From Flavobacteriales bacterium UBA6057 (GTDB taxonomy: Bacteria > Bacteroidota > Bacteroidia > Flavobacteriales_G > Salibacteraceae), in contig DIYJ01000020.1 of assembly GCA_002428995.1 (NCBI GenBank), positions 365,063-429,062 on the forward strand: 64,000 bases of DNA. The letters run 5' to 3'. A program made the position numbers and the translations under genes. Below, piece by piece: positions 42,501 to 48,705 of the stretch. Under the pieces are notes generated by a model that was not told the origin of the DNA, made no database searches, and was given only the letters and a program-made list of their open reading frames with translations. The stretch's first letter is position 1; every line of letters begins with the position of its first letter.

Positions 42501-44742
42501 CTGCAAAACCGAAGCAGCTCACATTGCTGTCAACAGTTACAGAAGCAGTCACCGCAGCCGGGTTACTGATCGTGGTGCTCGCAGTGGTAGAACAGTTATT
42601 GTCATCCGTAACAGTTACGGTGTAGGTACCAGCAGGAAGGCCCGTGGCTGTTTGGCTTGTCTGTCCGCCAAAGCTCCAGGCGTAAGTGTAAGGCGCTGTT
42701 CCATCTGATGGGTTTGCCGTGGCTGTTCCGGTAGAATCTCCATCACAGGTAGGGTCCGTTCCTGAAGCTGTTGCTGAAAGCGCAACGGGCTGAGTGATGA
42801 CGGAAGTGCTGGTTTCTGTACATCCGGCTCCATCGGTTACAGTAACCGTGTAAGATCCCTGAGACTGACCAGTTAGGTCTTCGTTGGTGCTACCACCTGT
42901 CCATGAATAAGTGTATCCACCTCCTGAACCACCTGTGGCAGTGATGAAGATACCACCATCCGTACCACCGTTACAGCTGACATTATTAATGCTGTCTACA
43001 GTAATGACAATGGCAGGGTTGGTTGCAACCACTACCGAGGTGTCTCGCTGACAGCTACCTACAGTGAGCGAAAGTGTATTGGATCCAGCACAGAGGTTCG
43101 TAGCCGACTGAGTGGTTTCACCAGACCCCCAGAGGAAGGTTGGAGTTCCTGAAGGAGAGAAGAATGATACGGTTCCGTCACCGGTACAAGAACCGGGACA
43201 AGTAGCAGTAGAACTTGAAATGCTGGTAACAACCAATGAAGCTCCTGCATTTACAGTGGCTGTGGTAATGACCTGAGCATTGCTGTTACCACTATCAATC
43301 ACTGTGACCTGATAGGCATTGTCGTCCAACCCAGTAAACACAGGTGTACTTTGGTTGATGGTAACAATGGCAGGTGTAGCAAATTGAATCTGGTAACCAA
43401 AAGGCCCTACACCACCAGAAGTGTTGATCGTAAGCTCTCCGTCTGCCGCACCGGCACAAGTCTCATCCTGCACCGTAACGCTATCGATAGCCAATGGCTG
43501 AGCGCCCTGAACGATCACCGTGTATTCGCCCACGTTTCGTCCAATGATCGGACAAGCATCGTCTTCAGCATCTACATCAAATGTGTAAGTTCCAATGTCA
43601 GAAACACCAGGTGTCCAGCTCACATCGATGCTTGGATTTCCTGTCCCGTTGCTGTTCACCACTGCAGAAGCACCTGGAATCGCGCTGGTGATCGCTTGAG
43701 CGAGGGTAATATTCTGACCTGCACTGTCGGAGAAGCCAATGGTAAAGCTGGCTGCCTGACCGGCATCGATGGTCACCGTGTATGGTGGAGTCAATGTCGC
43801 ATTTGTAAGGTTGTCAACAGTATCTGCAGAAGGCCCTGCATTGTCACAGCTATCAGACACATGGAACTGGAAGTCCTTGTATGTCATACTCAGCTGGTTG
43901 CCGCTGGTTCGGTCGTATTCATCAACCTGAATCACTACTTGGTATTCTCCTGCGGCAGCTGGAGAAGTAAAGTGAACGACACCTGTAGCGCTGTTGATAG
44001 AAATACCGTCAATTGGATTGGTTCCTGATATCCCTGCCCCGAGGTAAGACATGTCTGTATCCGTGGAAACGGTACCAGTCAAAGCTGTGCGCAGCGAATA
44101 AACGAGGCTATCATTCTCGGCATCCGTTACTCCGGGATCAAAGCCAAAAGGAGAGTTCAGACACACATAAGGACTCTCGATTCCTGCGTAAGTCGGAGTG
44201 CTATTCGTAACATCATTGGAATAGAAAATATGCGCCTTAACCCGGAGACGATCTGAATTCGTCAACACACTCATATTCTCAACGTCATGGCGAAAACCTG
44301 GGTAGACCACTAAGGTGGAAATACCGCATCCGGCATCTGCAAGACTCAAGGCACCGGTATCTAAACCTTCGTAAACGGCCCTTCTGACACCGTAAAATGT
44401 ACCTCCATTACAAACCGTGGTTTCACCGCAAGCACCATCGATGTCTGTGACTTCACCATCTGAAACAAGGTCCAGCGTGTAGAGACTGATGGGGGCTGAG
44501 TAGGTAGACTCACCGCAGAAGCGAAAAACGTTGATATCTGGATCTGTGATGTCGTAAACACAGGTGTAGAGCAGTGTCAGTCGAATCAGAGCAGTGTCAC
44601 CCTGATTACCGGCATCTACTTCAAACCATCCTCCCACATATCCATTGGCCAGCACTTGCTCGCCTTGAGCTTGAACTTGCAGGGCCGAAAGAAAAACCGC
44701 CACACCAAGAACAAATTGCTTGAGTAAACTAGATAGCTTCAT
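30526..44742 (-). CDS. Giant SprB-like repeat adhesin with T9SS type B sorting domain
   Basis: 4738 residues. Signal peptide 1-25 (ending ALQVQAQ). Residues 26-415 are a unique N-terminal region with cadherin/PKD-like pieces (FGFDPGVTDAENDSLVY, ISINSATGVVHF). About 50 SprB-type repeats of roughly 77 residues run from about 415 to 4490; the consensus is SCxG-x2-DG, GGTGPYTYxWSNG, AGTYTVTVTDxNGC, ITEP. A foreign domain of about 208 residues interrupts repeat 13. A PKD/Ig-like region (4490-4645) and a type B (gliding-motility-associated) sorting domain (4649-4738, SPNGDGVNDFF, IYNRWGNLLYK, PTGTYYYIIDL) finish the protein. SprB-like proteins are mobile surface adhesins for gliding and attachment. 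Whether this strain glides is not known from here. Confidence 0.95.
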   Translation of the reverse strand: MKLSSLLKQFVLGVAVFLSALQVQAQGEQVLANGYVGGWFEVDAGNQGDTALIRLTLLYTCVYDITDPDINVFRFCGESTYSAPISLYTLDLVSDGEVTDIDGACGETTVCNGGTFYGVRRAVYEGLDTGALSLADAGCGISTLVVYPGFRHDVENMSVLTNSDRLRVKAHIFYSNDVTNSTPTYAGIESPYVCLNSPFGFDPGVTDAENDSLVYSLRTALTGTVSTDTDMSYLGAGISGTNPIDGISINSATGVVHFTSPAAAGEYQVVIQVDEYDRTSGNQLSMTYKDFQFHVSDSCDNAGPSADTVDNLTNATLTPPYTVTIDAGQAASFTIGFSDSAGQNITLAQAITSAIPGASAVVNSNGTGNPSIDVSWTPGVSDIGTYTFDVDAEDDACPIIGRNVGEYTVIVQGAQPLAIDSVTVQDETCAGAADGELTINTSGGVGPFGYQIQFATPAIVTINQSTPVFTGLDDNAYQVTVIDSGNSNAQVITTATVNAGASLVVTSISSSTATCPGSCTGDGTVSFFSPSGTPTFLWGSGETTQSATNLCAGSNTLSLTVGSCQRDTSVVVATNPAIVITVDSINNVSCNGGTDGGIFITATGGSGGGYTYSWTGGSTNEDLTGQSQGSYTVTVTDGAGCTETSTSVITQPVALSATASGTDPTCDGDSTGTATANPSDGTAPYTYAWSFGGQTSQTATGLPAGTYTVTVTDDNNCSTTASTTISNPAAVTASVTVDSNVSCFGFADGGLTANPGGGDGGPYTYLWDDGPASTTQSVDNLGPGTYNVTVSDNSGCTATASETITEPTALSASISLDQNVSCNGGDDGGATAAGNGGTAPYTFVWDNGEANAAAVNLDAGTHTVTVTDINGCTATEQIVITEPLTGVSASIVVDSNVTCNGFSNGGLTASGSGGTGPYNYLWSNNDVTDFTTGLAAGNYTVTVTDQNGCTATATETVTEPTMLSATASGTDPTCNGGADGTATANPSGGTVGLDYTYVWSDGASQTTQTALGLTAGTYTVTVTDDNGCTTTASTTISDPATPIVTFAPITNVGCFGEATGSVTASIPGGVDYDWSNGILNNPTITNLVAGTYTVTATDANGCTAVDDVTITQPAAALIASISNIQDVLCNGDSTGSATAQGSQGTGPYTYQWDAATGNQATQTATNLPAGTYNVTVTDANFCTAVSAATVSEPLTVIAIGLDVLTNASCNGDSSGAIQITPAGGTGPYTYVWSHGPTSEDVSNLPADTYTVTVTDQNGCDETESYVITEPAPIAIGGAIDTEVDCNAGNNGAISVNPSGGTGPYTVLWSTGSSATALNGLSGGTYSVTVTDDNLCTADTAITLVNPAPVFAQLDSSFAPSCSNDDGQAYIIGYGGQQGSNSTNDYHVIQNTTDFAPYGTDVSGAIQFDLGDDALSSSVDIGFNFDFFGNTQTSFVVASNGNIQFPGANATAFLNLATPTASDPDNWIGIWDDLNPFASGSEIIETYLGGVAPNRVRVVNYVNVPHFNQNSSLFTFQIVLHEGSNIIEFHTTSAPSVAGDNSPGKTFGIENANGTAGFAVDGRNPLPSASSVSNDYVAFIPVGQDFDFLWPDGGTDSARTDLASGDYCVTVTDPSGNGCIDTVCFNLAAPDTFDLNLTATAISCLGGPGSVTANASGTPGPFGYLWNTNETTQTISISAGGTYTVTVTDSSTNCQIVADTVMTGPVLVTLATDSTDESCPGESDGVARIEVLTGSPTFTYAWSTGVTNGPTTAVLDSITGLAPGTYTVTVTAANGCADTATITINQFATPIAVNPGSTNASCSGVNDGIAFSVPTGGTGPYTYNWITGGVTDTITGLSAGTYTVTVTDVNGCTAVDSAIVTDGAGIAFINVNTTDPDCFGANTGSIFFQASGGGTSYNFSWTPVLPATNLQAALTAGSYTVTVTSNIGCTADTTFVLTDPAALMLDTTVVNGDCAGQAASISVQVTGGTSPYSFDWNTGDTTQSITNLTTGSYSVTVEDFNGCLDSIVNIPVTSPDTLQLTPVVINDPSCAGGTDGSATVNVSGGSGLYNYLWFDNSVQDTITGLGDGTYTVTVSDALGQACSDTTSVTLVEPAGMTIVLQNLVDPTCAGGNDGEIDIDVIGGQGPYNFLWSNGNLTDNPDTLIAGSYTVTVTDANNCTEVSPVYVLGDGTSILVDVSTNNNVFCFGPCQGDADATWIGGTAPYTYEWSEGTIGVTNNTNFPGDLSGLCAGIYTITVTDANGCTGTDVDAVQDIIGASPVTATATDVSCFGSCDGTVTADTTGCIGSCTIYWYELGNGTPIDSVESLSNLCAGTYVAELVNGLGCSRFDSVVVNEPTELIGVVTPVDASCSGNNDGSASVAVSGGTPGYTFLWSTGSTNDTITGLAAGPYSVVITDLSNCTDTVTFNIDQPSTLSVSTLLINGVTCFGDNDGSASANAGGGTSPYSYVWSSGETTPIATQLLGGVQSVTVTDDSNCTASTTINIPEPTEVVALITEVQSISCFGGGANGELDASASSGGTGGLSYSWLPGGQNSASINGLSANTYCVTVTDVNGCAADTCYDLNDPTAITAGVINQTDALCFGDSTGTATATGTGGSGVYNFTWSTGTLTAFEGNLPAGTFSVIVEDANTGCSDTTDAVIGQPTLLVVSIDSTTDNQCFNGTEGEAFASAAGGTGPYNFIWSNGDASDSADSLAAGTHTVTVTDFNGCTDTISAVITQPLTGLDAAAVVVFNAPCNGDSGQVAASASGGSGSYTYDWGGGIVGDTVMLPAGTYCVTVSDGGNCTDTACVTITEPTPAQVDITIVQGVTCGGGGADGILAAAGSGGTPGYTFLWSTGSTNDTIFALNPGTYTVTMTDANGCTDVDSETLTPPTNITANIVSSSDALCFGDTSGVGVAEGLGGSGLYTYAWELGSTNDTSALPAGTWSVIVTDAISLCSDTVTVTIGQPLSPVVATVDSTNNNDCFNGTEGEAFASGSGGTGGYTFLWSNGDVTFEADSLAAGTYTVTVTDANGCTATDQAVITQPLIGLDASAITFQNADCNGGLGIAVANATGGSGNYTYDWGGGITTDTANLPAGFYCVTVSDGGNCTDTACVTITEPAALGFTSTVTPPVCVGDSNGSIDIVVFGGTAPYTVTWSNGMMGTNITGLHADTYTATVTDFNGCVFVQGVVVNDPDAIVATFTNVANSSCTSCTGDAMVNPSNGTAPYNYLWTSTETSQMATSLCSGTNTVTVTDFNGCEAEFSLSISSDGADTVTAGGTDPTCNNDCNGTVFATYNCSIAPCTVQWLDLMGTPLGTTDTLDSVCAGTYIVQLTNAGGCVDQDTIILNPANAVDVSIIASTDVSCFGGSDGTAEAVAVNGFGPYGFEWSNGELTNIAIGLSAGTNTVTVTDISGCTDTASVVISQPGSGLSVSAIVIDDVSCNGGFDGSVTAQATGGSGTYNYTWNGTTTADTLFNLPAGSYIVVVDDGGICTATDTAIVVEPTMLVAIIDSTIDPSCPGASDGIAFASAIGGTAPYNFLWPSGSTFASDSNLSDGTYCVTVTDVNGCTDVVCANIVDPAGMTNSFTGIGASSCGTCDGTATANPVGGNGGPFTYLWSTGEVTAGAIMLCGGSNTVTITDAAGCTLIENLPIQNIGADTVTAGGQDASCGACDGQVFATYNCTNAPCNVEWTEFGSATVIGTTDTVSGLCAGTYAVELTNGIGCVSIDTITISAPDPIIANETITDATCFGVCNGDITLNPTGGSGVYTFAWSNIGANTPNNPNLCAGTYTVTVSDNAGCDSIFTFTIDEPAEIQTNAVVSDVSCFGQCDGSVVLSPTNGVGTYSYNWNPVPANGNGTSQANGLCAGTYFVTVTDANGCQKLDSFDIDEPAEIVQGLVVVNDANCGQCDGSVAAAFSGGTGTNLSVQWSNGDTGLFADSLCFGLYTATVTDSIGCSQTFDYPVSETNGPTIALSGVNTSANGVCDGTATVSIITGGGTITYNWSNGDTTATADSLCAGFYSVTVTDSTGCSTVDTITITEPDAIFVTFAVTEISCLGNGCDGEITATVSGGIPPYAYVWSNGEFGDTIDSLCAGTYVVTITDGLSAVIIDSVILTDPTPVNIAATITNTTCPGVCDGSIDLSLSGGVLPYTIQWSTGDTTAMIDSLCAGDYSVTVTDSTGCFSIDSFTVTQPPVITINIDSLFNPDCQVADGYVDVSASGGTPGTPNAYSYQWLDVNFDPLTPPQNDTAASNLFAGIYNVEVTDGNGCVAAFPIILNNDSAPVITLDSIRHVSCFGLCDGIIFTTITEGTAPYNILWSSGGTMAIDSNLCAGPDTLAVSDADLCLSFGIYEVLEPAELLVLSTQQVDVTCAVDCNGEASVEIGGGTAPYAYLWSNGGTDSTINGLCSGTYTVTATDANGCSLTQVFTIAGPDTLVITLDSLRDASCNNISDGEVSVTVTGGVPPYNYEWTSSTDTLNAQDLTNILPDTYVLLVTDGNGCTISDTFVVNALNSVSVTAVGDSTVCPNAIGVQLSAIDSGAASLRWINGNGVVLGTTSTVFVDIYADTSIFVIEAVNDICIARDTVVLFESDGPGIDAGPDRTIEPGNSVAIGGSPTAADGVSVTWSPITDLSGSTEANPDANPLVTTLYYVSGTDDIGCFGIDSVLITVEKLIDPNDGFSPNGDGVNDFFTIDRIDEFPNATVEIYNRWGNLLYKSDPGYTNPWNGQFNGNTMPTGTYYYIIDLADPRAEDKITGPVTILK
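33586..34053 (-). repeat. Repeat pair 39-40 in the adhesin (copy of pair 34-35)
   Basis: 156 residues. It starts FTGIGASSCGTCDG, passes through GADTVTAGGQDASCGACDG, and has TYNCTNAPCNVEW and GTTDTVSGLCAGTYAVEL. It matches the pair at 34741-35205 phrase by phrase, in the same order and at nearly the same length. Confidence 0.8.
34741..35205 (-). repeat. Repeat pair 34-35 in the adhesin (copy of pair 39-40)
   Basis: 155 residues. It starts FTNVANSSCTSCTGD, passes through GADTVTAGGTDPTCNNDCNG, and has TYNCSIAPCTVQW and GTTDTLDSVCAGTYIVQL. The second repeat of the pair replaces the usual GGTGPYTYxW core by a TYNC-x3-PC core. Confidence 0.8.
35428..36345 (-). repeat. Four-repeat block 29-32 in the adhesin (duplicate of block 25-28)
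   Basis: 306 residues. The order of repeat-specific phrases is ITIVQGVTC, DALCFGDTSG, DCFNGTEGEAFASGSGG, QPLIGLDASA, and DWGGGITTDT with SDGGNCTDTACVTITEP. The same phrases occur in the same order in the adjacent upstream block, whose length differs by one residue. Confidence 0.85.
36346..37266 (-). repeat. Four-repeat block 25-28 in the adhesin
   Basis: 307 residues with phrases ITEVQSISC, DALCFGDSTG, QCFNGTEGEAFASAAGG, QPLTGLDAAA, and DWGGGIVGDT with SDGGNCTDTACVTITEP. It is adjacent to its copy at 35428-36345. The DNA is also visibly similar, for example in the stretch coding GTEGEAFAS. Confidence 0.85.
39991..40614 (-). other. Nidogen-like domain inserted inside SprB repeat 13 of the adhesin
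   Basis: About 208 residues (about 1377-1583) with a different composition from the repeats: GFNFDFFGNTQTSFVVASNG, then PDNWIGIWDDLNPF, GGVAPNRVRVVNYVNVPHF, FQIVLHEGSNIIEFHTT and GKTFGIENANGTAG. These phrases resemble nidogen-like (NIDO) or lectin-type beta-sandwich modules. It splits a repeat: the first half (PSCSNDDGQAYIIGYGG) lies before and the second half (FLWPDGGTDSARTDL, CVTVTDPSGNGC) after. The domain name is inferred from motifs. Confidence 0.7.
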
Positions 44743-44764
44743 AGGTTGTCAATTCAGAAAGTCG

Positions 44765-44772
44765 CAAAATTA
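44765..44772 (-). promoter_or_regulatory. Candidate -7 box of the giant adhesin promoter
   Basis: On the minus strand TAATTTTG matches TAnnTTTG, 22 bases before the ATG. The nearest TTG is 15 bases upstream, closer than usual, and lies in a small hairpin (TGCTC / GAGCA). Confidence 0.4.
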
Positions 44773-44989
44773 CGTTGAATAGTGCTCCAAAGAGCAGTGG
44801 TAGGTTACACGCAGAACCATGGGGGATGGTTGGGGAAACAGCAAAAAGATTCTGCCTTTTTTCTAAATCATCATTTCTGAAGGTCTCTGAGCCTGAAAAG
44901 TGATTGCCGACTGCGCCCTGAGCAAGTTTCCCACATCCGCCACCTACTCTTCCCTCGTAACGCTATCTTTCGCCTCAAATCTTCACAAC

Positions 44990-47767
44990 ATGGCAGACGA
45001 TAAGAAACTCTTTTTGCTGGATGCTTACGCCCTGATTTTCAGAGCTTATTACTCGTTTATCACCAACCCAAGGATCAACAGCAAAGGGCTCAACACTTCC
45101 GCCATGTTTGGATTTACCAATACGCTTTGGAGCCTTCTGCAGCGCGAAAACCCAACGCATATTGCCGTTGTCTTCGATCCACCCGGTGACAAAAGCTTCA
45201 GAAGTGAGCAATTCGAGGCGTACAAGGCCAACCGGGATGAAACTCCTGAAGACATCAAAAAGTCGGTTCCCTACATCAAGGAGATCATCAAAGGGTTTCG
45301 CATCCCAATTCTTGAAGTACCCGGTTTTGAAGCTGATGACACGATTGGCACCTTGGCAAAAAAAGCCGGAAAGGCAGGATACGAGGTCTACATGATGACG
45401 CCCGATAAAGACTACGGCCAGCTGATAGAGGAAAACATCTTCATGTACAAGCCCGGGCGCAAAGGTTCCGATGTAGAGGTTTTGGGAGTAGACGAAATCT
45501 GCGCCCGGTATGGAATCGAGCGCCCGGATCAGGTGATTGACATCCTGGGTTTGATGGGAGACTCTGTAGACAACATTCCCGGAGTGCCCGGTGTGGGTGA
45601 AAAAACCGCGATCAAGTTTGTACAGCAATTCGGGTCTATAGAAGGTCTGTATGAAAACCTCGATCAGCTCAAGGGCAAAATGAAGGAAAAGGTAGAAGCC
45701 AACCGTGATCTGGCTTTTCTTTCCAAGCAACTGGCGACCATCGTACTCGATGTTCCGGTGGATCTGGTGGAAGAAGACATCATTCGCGAAGAGCCCGACA
45801 AGGAACGGCTGGTAGAAATTTTCACAGACCTGGAGTTCAAGCAGCTTGCGCGCAATATTCTGGGTGAAGAAGTAACCGTGACACAGGGTGAATCACAGCT
45901 GGATCTGTTTGGTAGCGCAGGAGATGCCGTGGCGACCGTAGACAGTGAAGCAGGTTTGAAGTCATTGGTAGATGATGAAGTGGAATACAGAATCCTCGAC
46001 ACCCCTGAAAAGCGCAAAAGCGAGGTCGAACAATTGCTGAAACTCGAATCCTTTTGCTTCGACACCGAAACCACCGGAGTGAATCCGCTTGAAGCGGAGC
46101 TTGTTGGCATGTCGTTTAGCTGGGAAGCAGGCAAAGGCTCCTACGTACACGTCAAGGACGAAGCGGAAGCCCGGTTGATCCTGGAAGAATTCCGACCCGT
46201 TTTCGAAAACGAAAAAAGCCAGAAAGTCGGGCAAAACCTGAAGTATGACATCGAAGTGTTGCAGCGCTATGATGTTCAGGTGAAGGGTCCTTTGTTTGAC
46301 ACGATGGTCGCTCACTTTCTGGTGCATCCCGACATGAAACACGGCATGGACGACATGGCTGAATATTACCTCGGCTATCGTCCGGTATCCATTGAGACAT
46401 TGATCGGCAAAAAGGGCAAGAATCAGGGAAGCATGCGTGATGTGCCGCTTAACGATATCGCCCGCTACGCTACGGAAGATGCAGACATTACCTGGAGGCT
46501 GAAGGAAATTCTCGAAAAAGAGCTTAAGGAAAACGAGGCGGAAAAGCTCTTCTACGAAATGGAGTGCCCGCTCATTCCTGTGCTTTCTGACATGGAAACA
46601 GAGGGCATCAACCTGGACGTTGAGGCGCTGAAAACCTTCTCTCAGGAATTGGGTGACACCATCCTCGATCTGCAGGGCAAGATTCACGGCCTTGTGGGTT
46701 TAGATTTCAACATCGATTCACCCAAGCAGCTGGGCGAAGTGCTGTTTGATCACCTCAAGGTTTCTGACAAACCGAAGAAAACAAAGAGCGGTCAGTACGT
46801 TACCAAGGAAGACACCTTGCAAAAGCTGGCCAACGATCATGAGATCATTCCGCTGATCCTTGATTACCGATCTGTGAGAAAGCTCAAGAGCACCTACGTG
46901 GACAGCCTGCCCGAGATGGTCCTGGAAAGCACCGGACGCATCCACACTAATTACATGCAAACCGTAGCCGCTACGGGGCGCCTTTCCTCGAACAACCCGA
47001 ATCTTCAGAATATTCCCATTCGAACCGCCAAAGGCCGGGAAATCAGAAAGGCCTTCATTCCTCGGAACGAAGACTACCTCATTCTCGCTGCTGACTATTC
47101 GCAGGTTGAGTTGAGAATCATCGCTGCCATCAGCGGTGACGAAGGCATGCAGCAGGCCTTCCGCGATGGATTGGACATTCATGCCGCCACGGCCGCCAAG
47201 GTTTTTGATGTTGGGTTGGATGAGGTAACCCGCGATCAACGAAGCAAGGCCAAGGCCGTAAACTTTGGCATTGCCTACGGTCAGGGAGCTTTTGGACTGG
47301 CTCAGAACCTCAACATCTCCAGAACAGAGGCCAAAGAGATCATTGAAAACTACTTCCACCAATTTCCCGGACTGCTCCGCTACAAGGAAATGAGCGTAGA
47401 AGAAGCCAGAGAAAAGGGCTACGCAGAAACACTACTGGGCAGAAGAAGGAAGCTTCCAGACATTCAATCGGCTAACCACACGGTAAGAGCTGCTGCCGAG
47501 CGAAACGCGATCAACGCACCTATTCAAGGCTCCGCAGCCGACATCATTAAGCTGGCCATGATCGCCATTCAGAAGCGATTCAAACAAGAAGGTTTCCAGT
47601 CCAGGATGCTGCTCCAGGTTCATGATGAACTGGTCTTTGATGCCCACAAAGAAGAGATCGAACTTATTACCCCGATCATACGTACAGAGATGGAAAACGC
47701 CCACAGCCTGCCTGTCCCGTTGGTTGTTGACATCAATACGGGGAATAATTGGCTGGAGGCACATTAA
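44990..47767 (+). CDS. polA: DNA polymerase I with intact 5'-3' and 3'-5' exonuclease domains
   Basis: 925 residues from the ATG at 44990; the longer upstream frame is not polymerase-like. The N-terminal flap/5'-3' exonuclease (1-300) has DAYALIFRAYY and GFEADDTIGTLA. The 3'-5' exonuclease keeps all sites: FDTETTG near 358, QNLKYDIEVL, and YATEDADITW. Polymerase motifs: A ILAADYSQVELRIIA (about 700), B RSKAKAVNFGIAYGQG, C LLQVHDELVFD (about 877). It fills gaps and removes RNA primers. Proofreading residues are intact, unlike the Taq-type enzymes. Confidence 0.98.
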   Translation: MADDKKLFLLDAYALIFRAYYSFITNPRINSKGLNTSAMFGFTNTLWSLLQRENPTHIAVVFDPPGDKSFRSEQFEAYKANRDETPEDIKKSVPYIKEIIKGFRIPILEVPGFEADDTIGTLAKKAGKAGYEVYMMTPDKDYGQLIEENIFMYKPGRKGSDVEVLGVDEICARYGIERPDQVIDILGLMGDSVDNIPGVPGVGEKTAIKFVQQFGSIEGLYENLDQLKGKMKEKVEANRDLAFLSKQLATIVLDVPVDLVEEDIIREEPDKERLVEIFTDLEFKQLARNILGEEVTVTQGESQLDLFGSAGDAVATVDSEAGLKSLVDDEVEYRILDTPEKRKSEVEQLLKLESFCFDTETTGVNPLEAELVGMSFSWEAGKGSYVHVKDEAEARLILEEFRPVFENEKSQKVGQNLKYDIEVLQRYDVQVKGPLFDTMVAHFLVHPDMKHGMDDMAEYYLGYRPVSIETLIGKKGKNQGSMRDVPLNDIARYATEDADITWRLKEILEKELKENEAEKLFYEMECPLIPVLSDMETEGINLDVEALKTFSQELGDTILDLQGKIHGLVGLDFNIDSPKQLGEVLFDHLKVSDKPKKTKSGQYVTKEDTLQKLANDHEIIPLILDYRSVRKLKSTYVDSLPEMVLESTGRIHTNYMQTVAATGRLSSNNPNLQNIPIRTAKGREIRKAFIPRNEDYLILAADYSQVELRIIAAISGDEGMQQAFRDGLDIHAATAAKVFDVGLDEVTRDQRSKAKAVNFGIAYGQGAFGLAQNLNISRTEAKEIIENYFHQFPGLLRYKEMSVEEAREKGYAETLLGRRRKLPDIQSANHTVRAAAERNAINAPIQGSAADIIKLAMIAIQKRFKQEGFQSRMLLQVHDELVFDAHKEEIELITPIIRTEMENAHSLPVPLVVDINTGNNWLEAH

Positions 47768-47808
47768 GCCGAAACTGCCAAACCCTTTTTTTGCGGTAAC
47801 CTTTCAGG

Positions 47809-48705
47809 ATGATCAAACAAGCTTTACTCCTCACTACCCTATCGCTCTTTCTTTTCAGTTGTAGCAACGAATCCAGCAACAAGACCAATCCTTCGGATGC
47901 CAAGCAAATGCCTGAGGCCATCGAATCGGATGTGGTATTGGAGAAGGCGACCAAGATTTTTTATTCCATGCCCTCGCCTCTGGAGCTCACTACGCTCATC
48001 AAATCAGCGGGAGGCACTTTTAAGGGAAGTCTTCTACACAATCCGCAGCTGGCGCACGAATATCAAACCCGGCAAAGTCAGGCCATGAACCTGGGCATTT
48101 ATGGCGCTGACCTAAGTTACTCCAGCATCTACGGTCAGCAGCAAGAAGCCATCAAGTACCTGGCTGCCACCAAGCGAATTGGCGAAAAACTGGGCATCCA
48201 CGAAGCCTTCAGCGCAGAGCTGATAGAGCGAGCCAACAACAACCTGGATAACAGGGATTCGATGCTTCATATCCTCACGGAGATCTATTGGCAATCAAAC
48301 AGTCAGCTGCAGGAAGAAGATCGCGGGCAAACCTCCATGATGATCATGGCCTCCGGCTGGCTCGAAGGCCTCTATTTGGGTTCACACATCATTGACATGG
48401 ACAATCCAGACCCGGAAGTGGTATTGCGACTCATGGAGCAGAAATACACCTCCGCGCAAATCAAGGAGATGTTCTCTCAGAAACTGGACGATCCTGACAT
48501 TGCCGTTCTCAATGCCAAGTTCAGTGACTTGTTTGAGTTCTACGCCAAACTATTGGTGAAAGAAGAGCAAGCAGTAGTAGAGTACGTAGAATCAACAGGG
48601 GTTTCGAGGATTTCAGGCAAGAAAGAGATCAATTATTCAGACGAGGAACTGGTCACCCTCAGAGACATTACAGAGAGTATCCGAACGCAAATCATTGAAG
48701 GATGA
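47809..48705 (+). CDS. Lipoprotein of unknown function, alpha-helical
   Basis: 298 residues. Lipoprotein signal with lipobox LFSC (Cys about residue 18). The mature protein is predicted almost wholly helical (LGIYGADLSYSSIYGQQQEAIKYL, then MMIMASGWLEGLYLG), a pattern I recognise as a common uncharacterised Bacteroidota lipoprotein. Its stop overlaps the next start (ATGA, 48702-48705). Starts 41 bases after polA, so partial read-through is likely. No function can be assigned. Confidence 0.75.
   Translation: MIKQALLLTTLSLFLFSCSNESSNKTNPSDAKQMPEAIESDVVLEKATKIFYSMPSPLELTTLIKSAGGTFKGSLLHNPQLAHEYQTRQSQAMNLGIYGADLSYSSIYGQQQEAIKYLAATKRIGEKLGIHEAFSAELIERANNNLDNRDSMLHILTEIYWQSNSQLQEEDRGQTSMMIMASGWLEGLYLGSHIIDMDNPDPEVVLRLMEQKYTSAQIKEMFSQKLDDPDIAVLNAKFSDLFEFYAKLLVKEEQAVVEYVESTGVSRISGKKEINYSDEELVTLRDITESIRTQIIEG

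Noticed and set aside
43351..44028. 225-residue plus-strand ORF opposite the adhesin N-terminus
   Set aside because: Antisense to a well-supported gene. No start signal, no known fold.
30526..44742. CRISPR-like or satellite repeat in the long repetitive gene
   Set aside because: The repeats are about 230 bases, diverged, in frame and coding; there are no short identical repeats with unique spacers.
44975..46687. Minus-strand ORFs of 251 and 241 residues opposite polA
   Set aside because: Shadows of polA, which has every polymerase and exonuclease motif on the plus strand.
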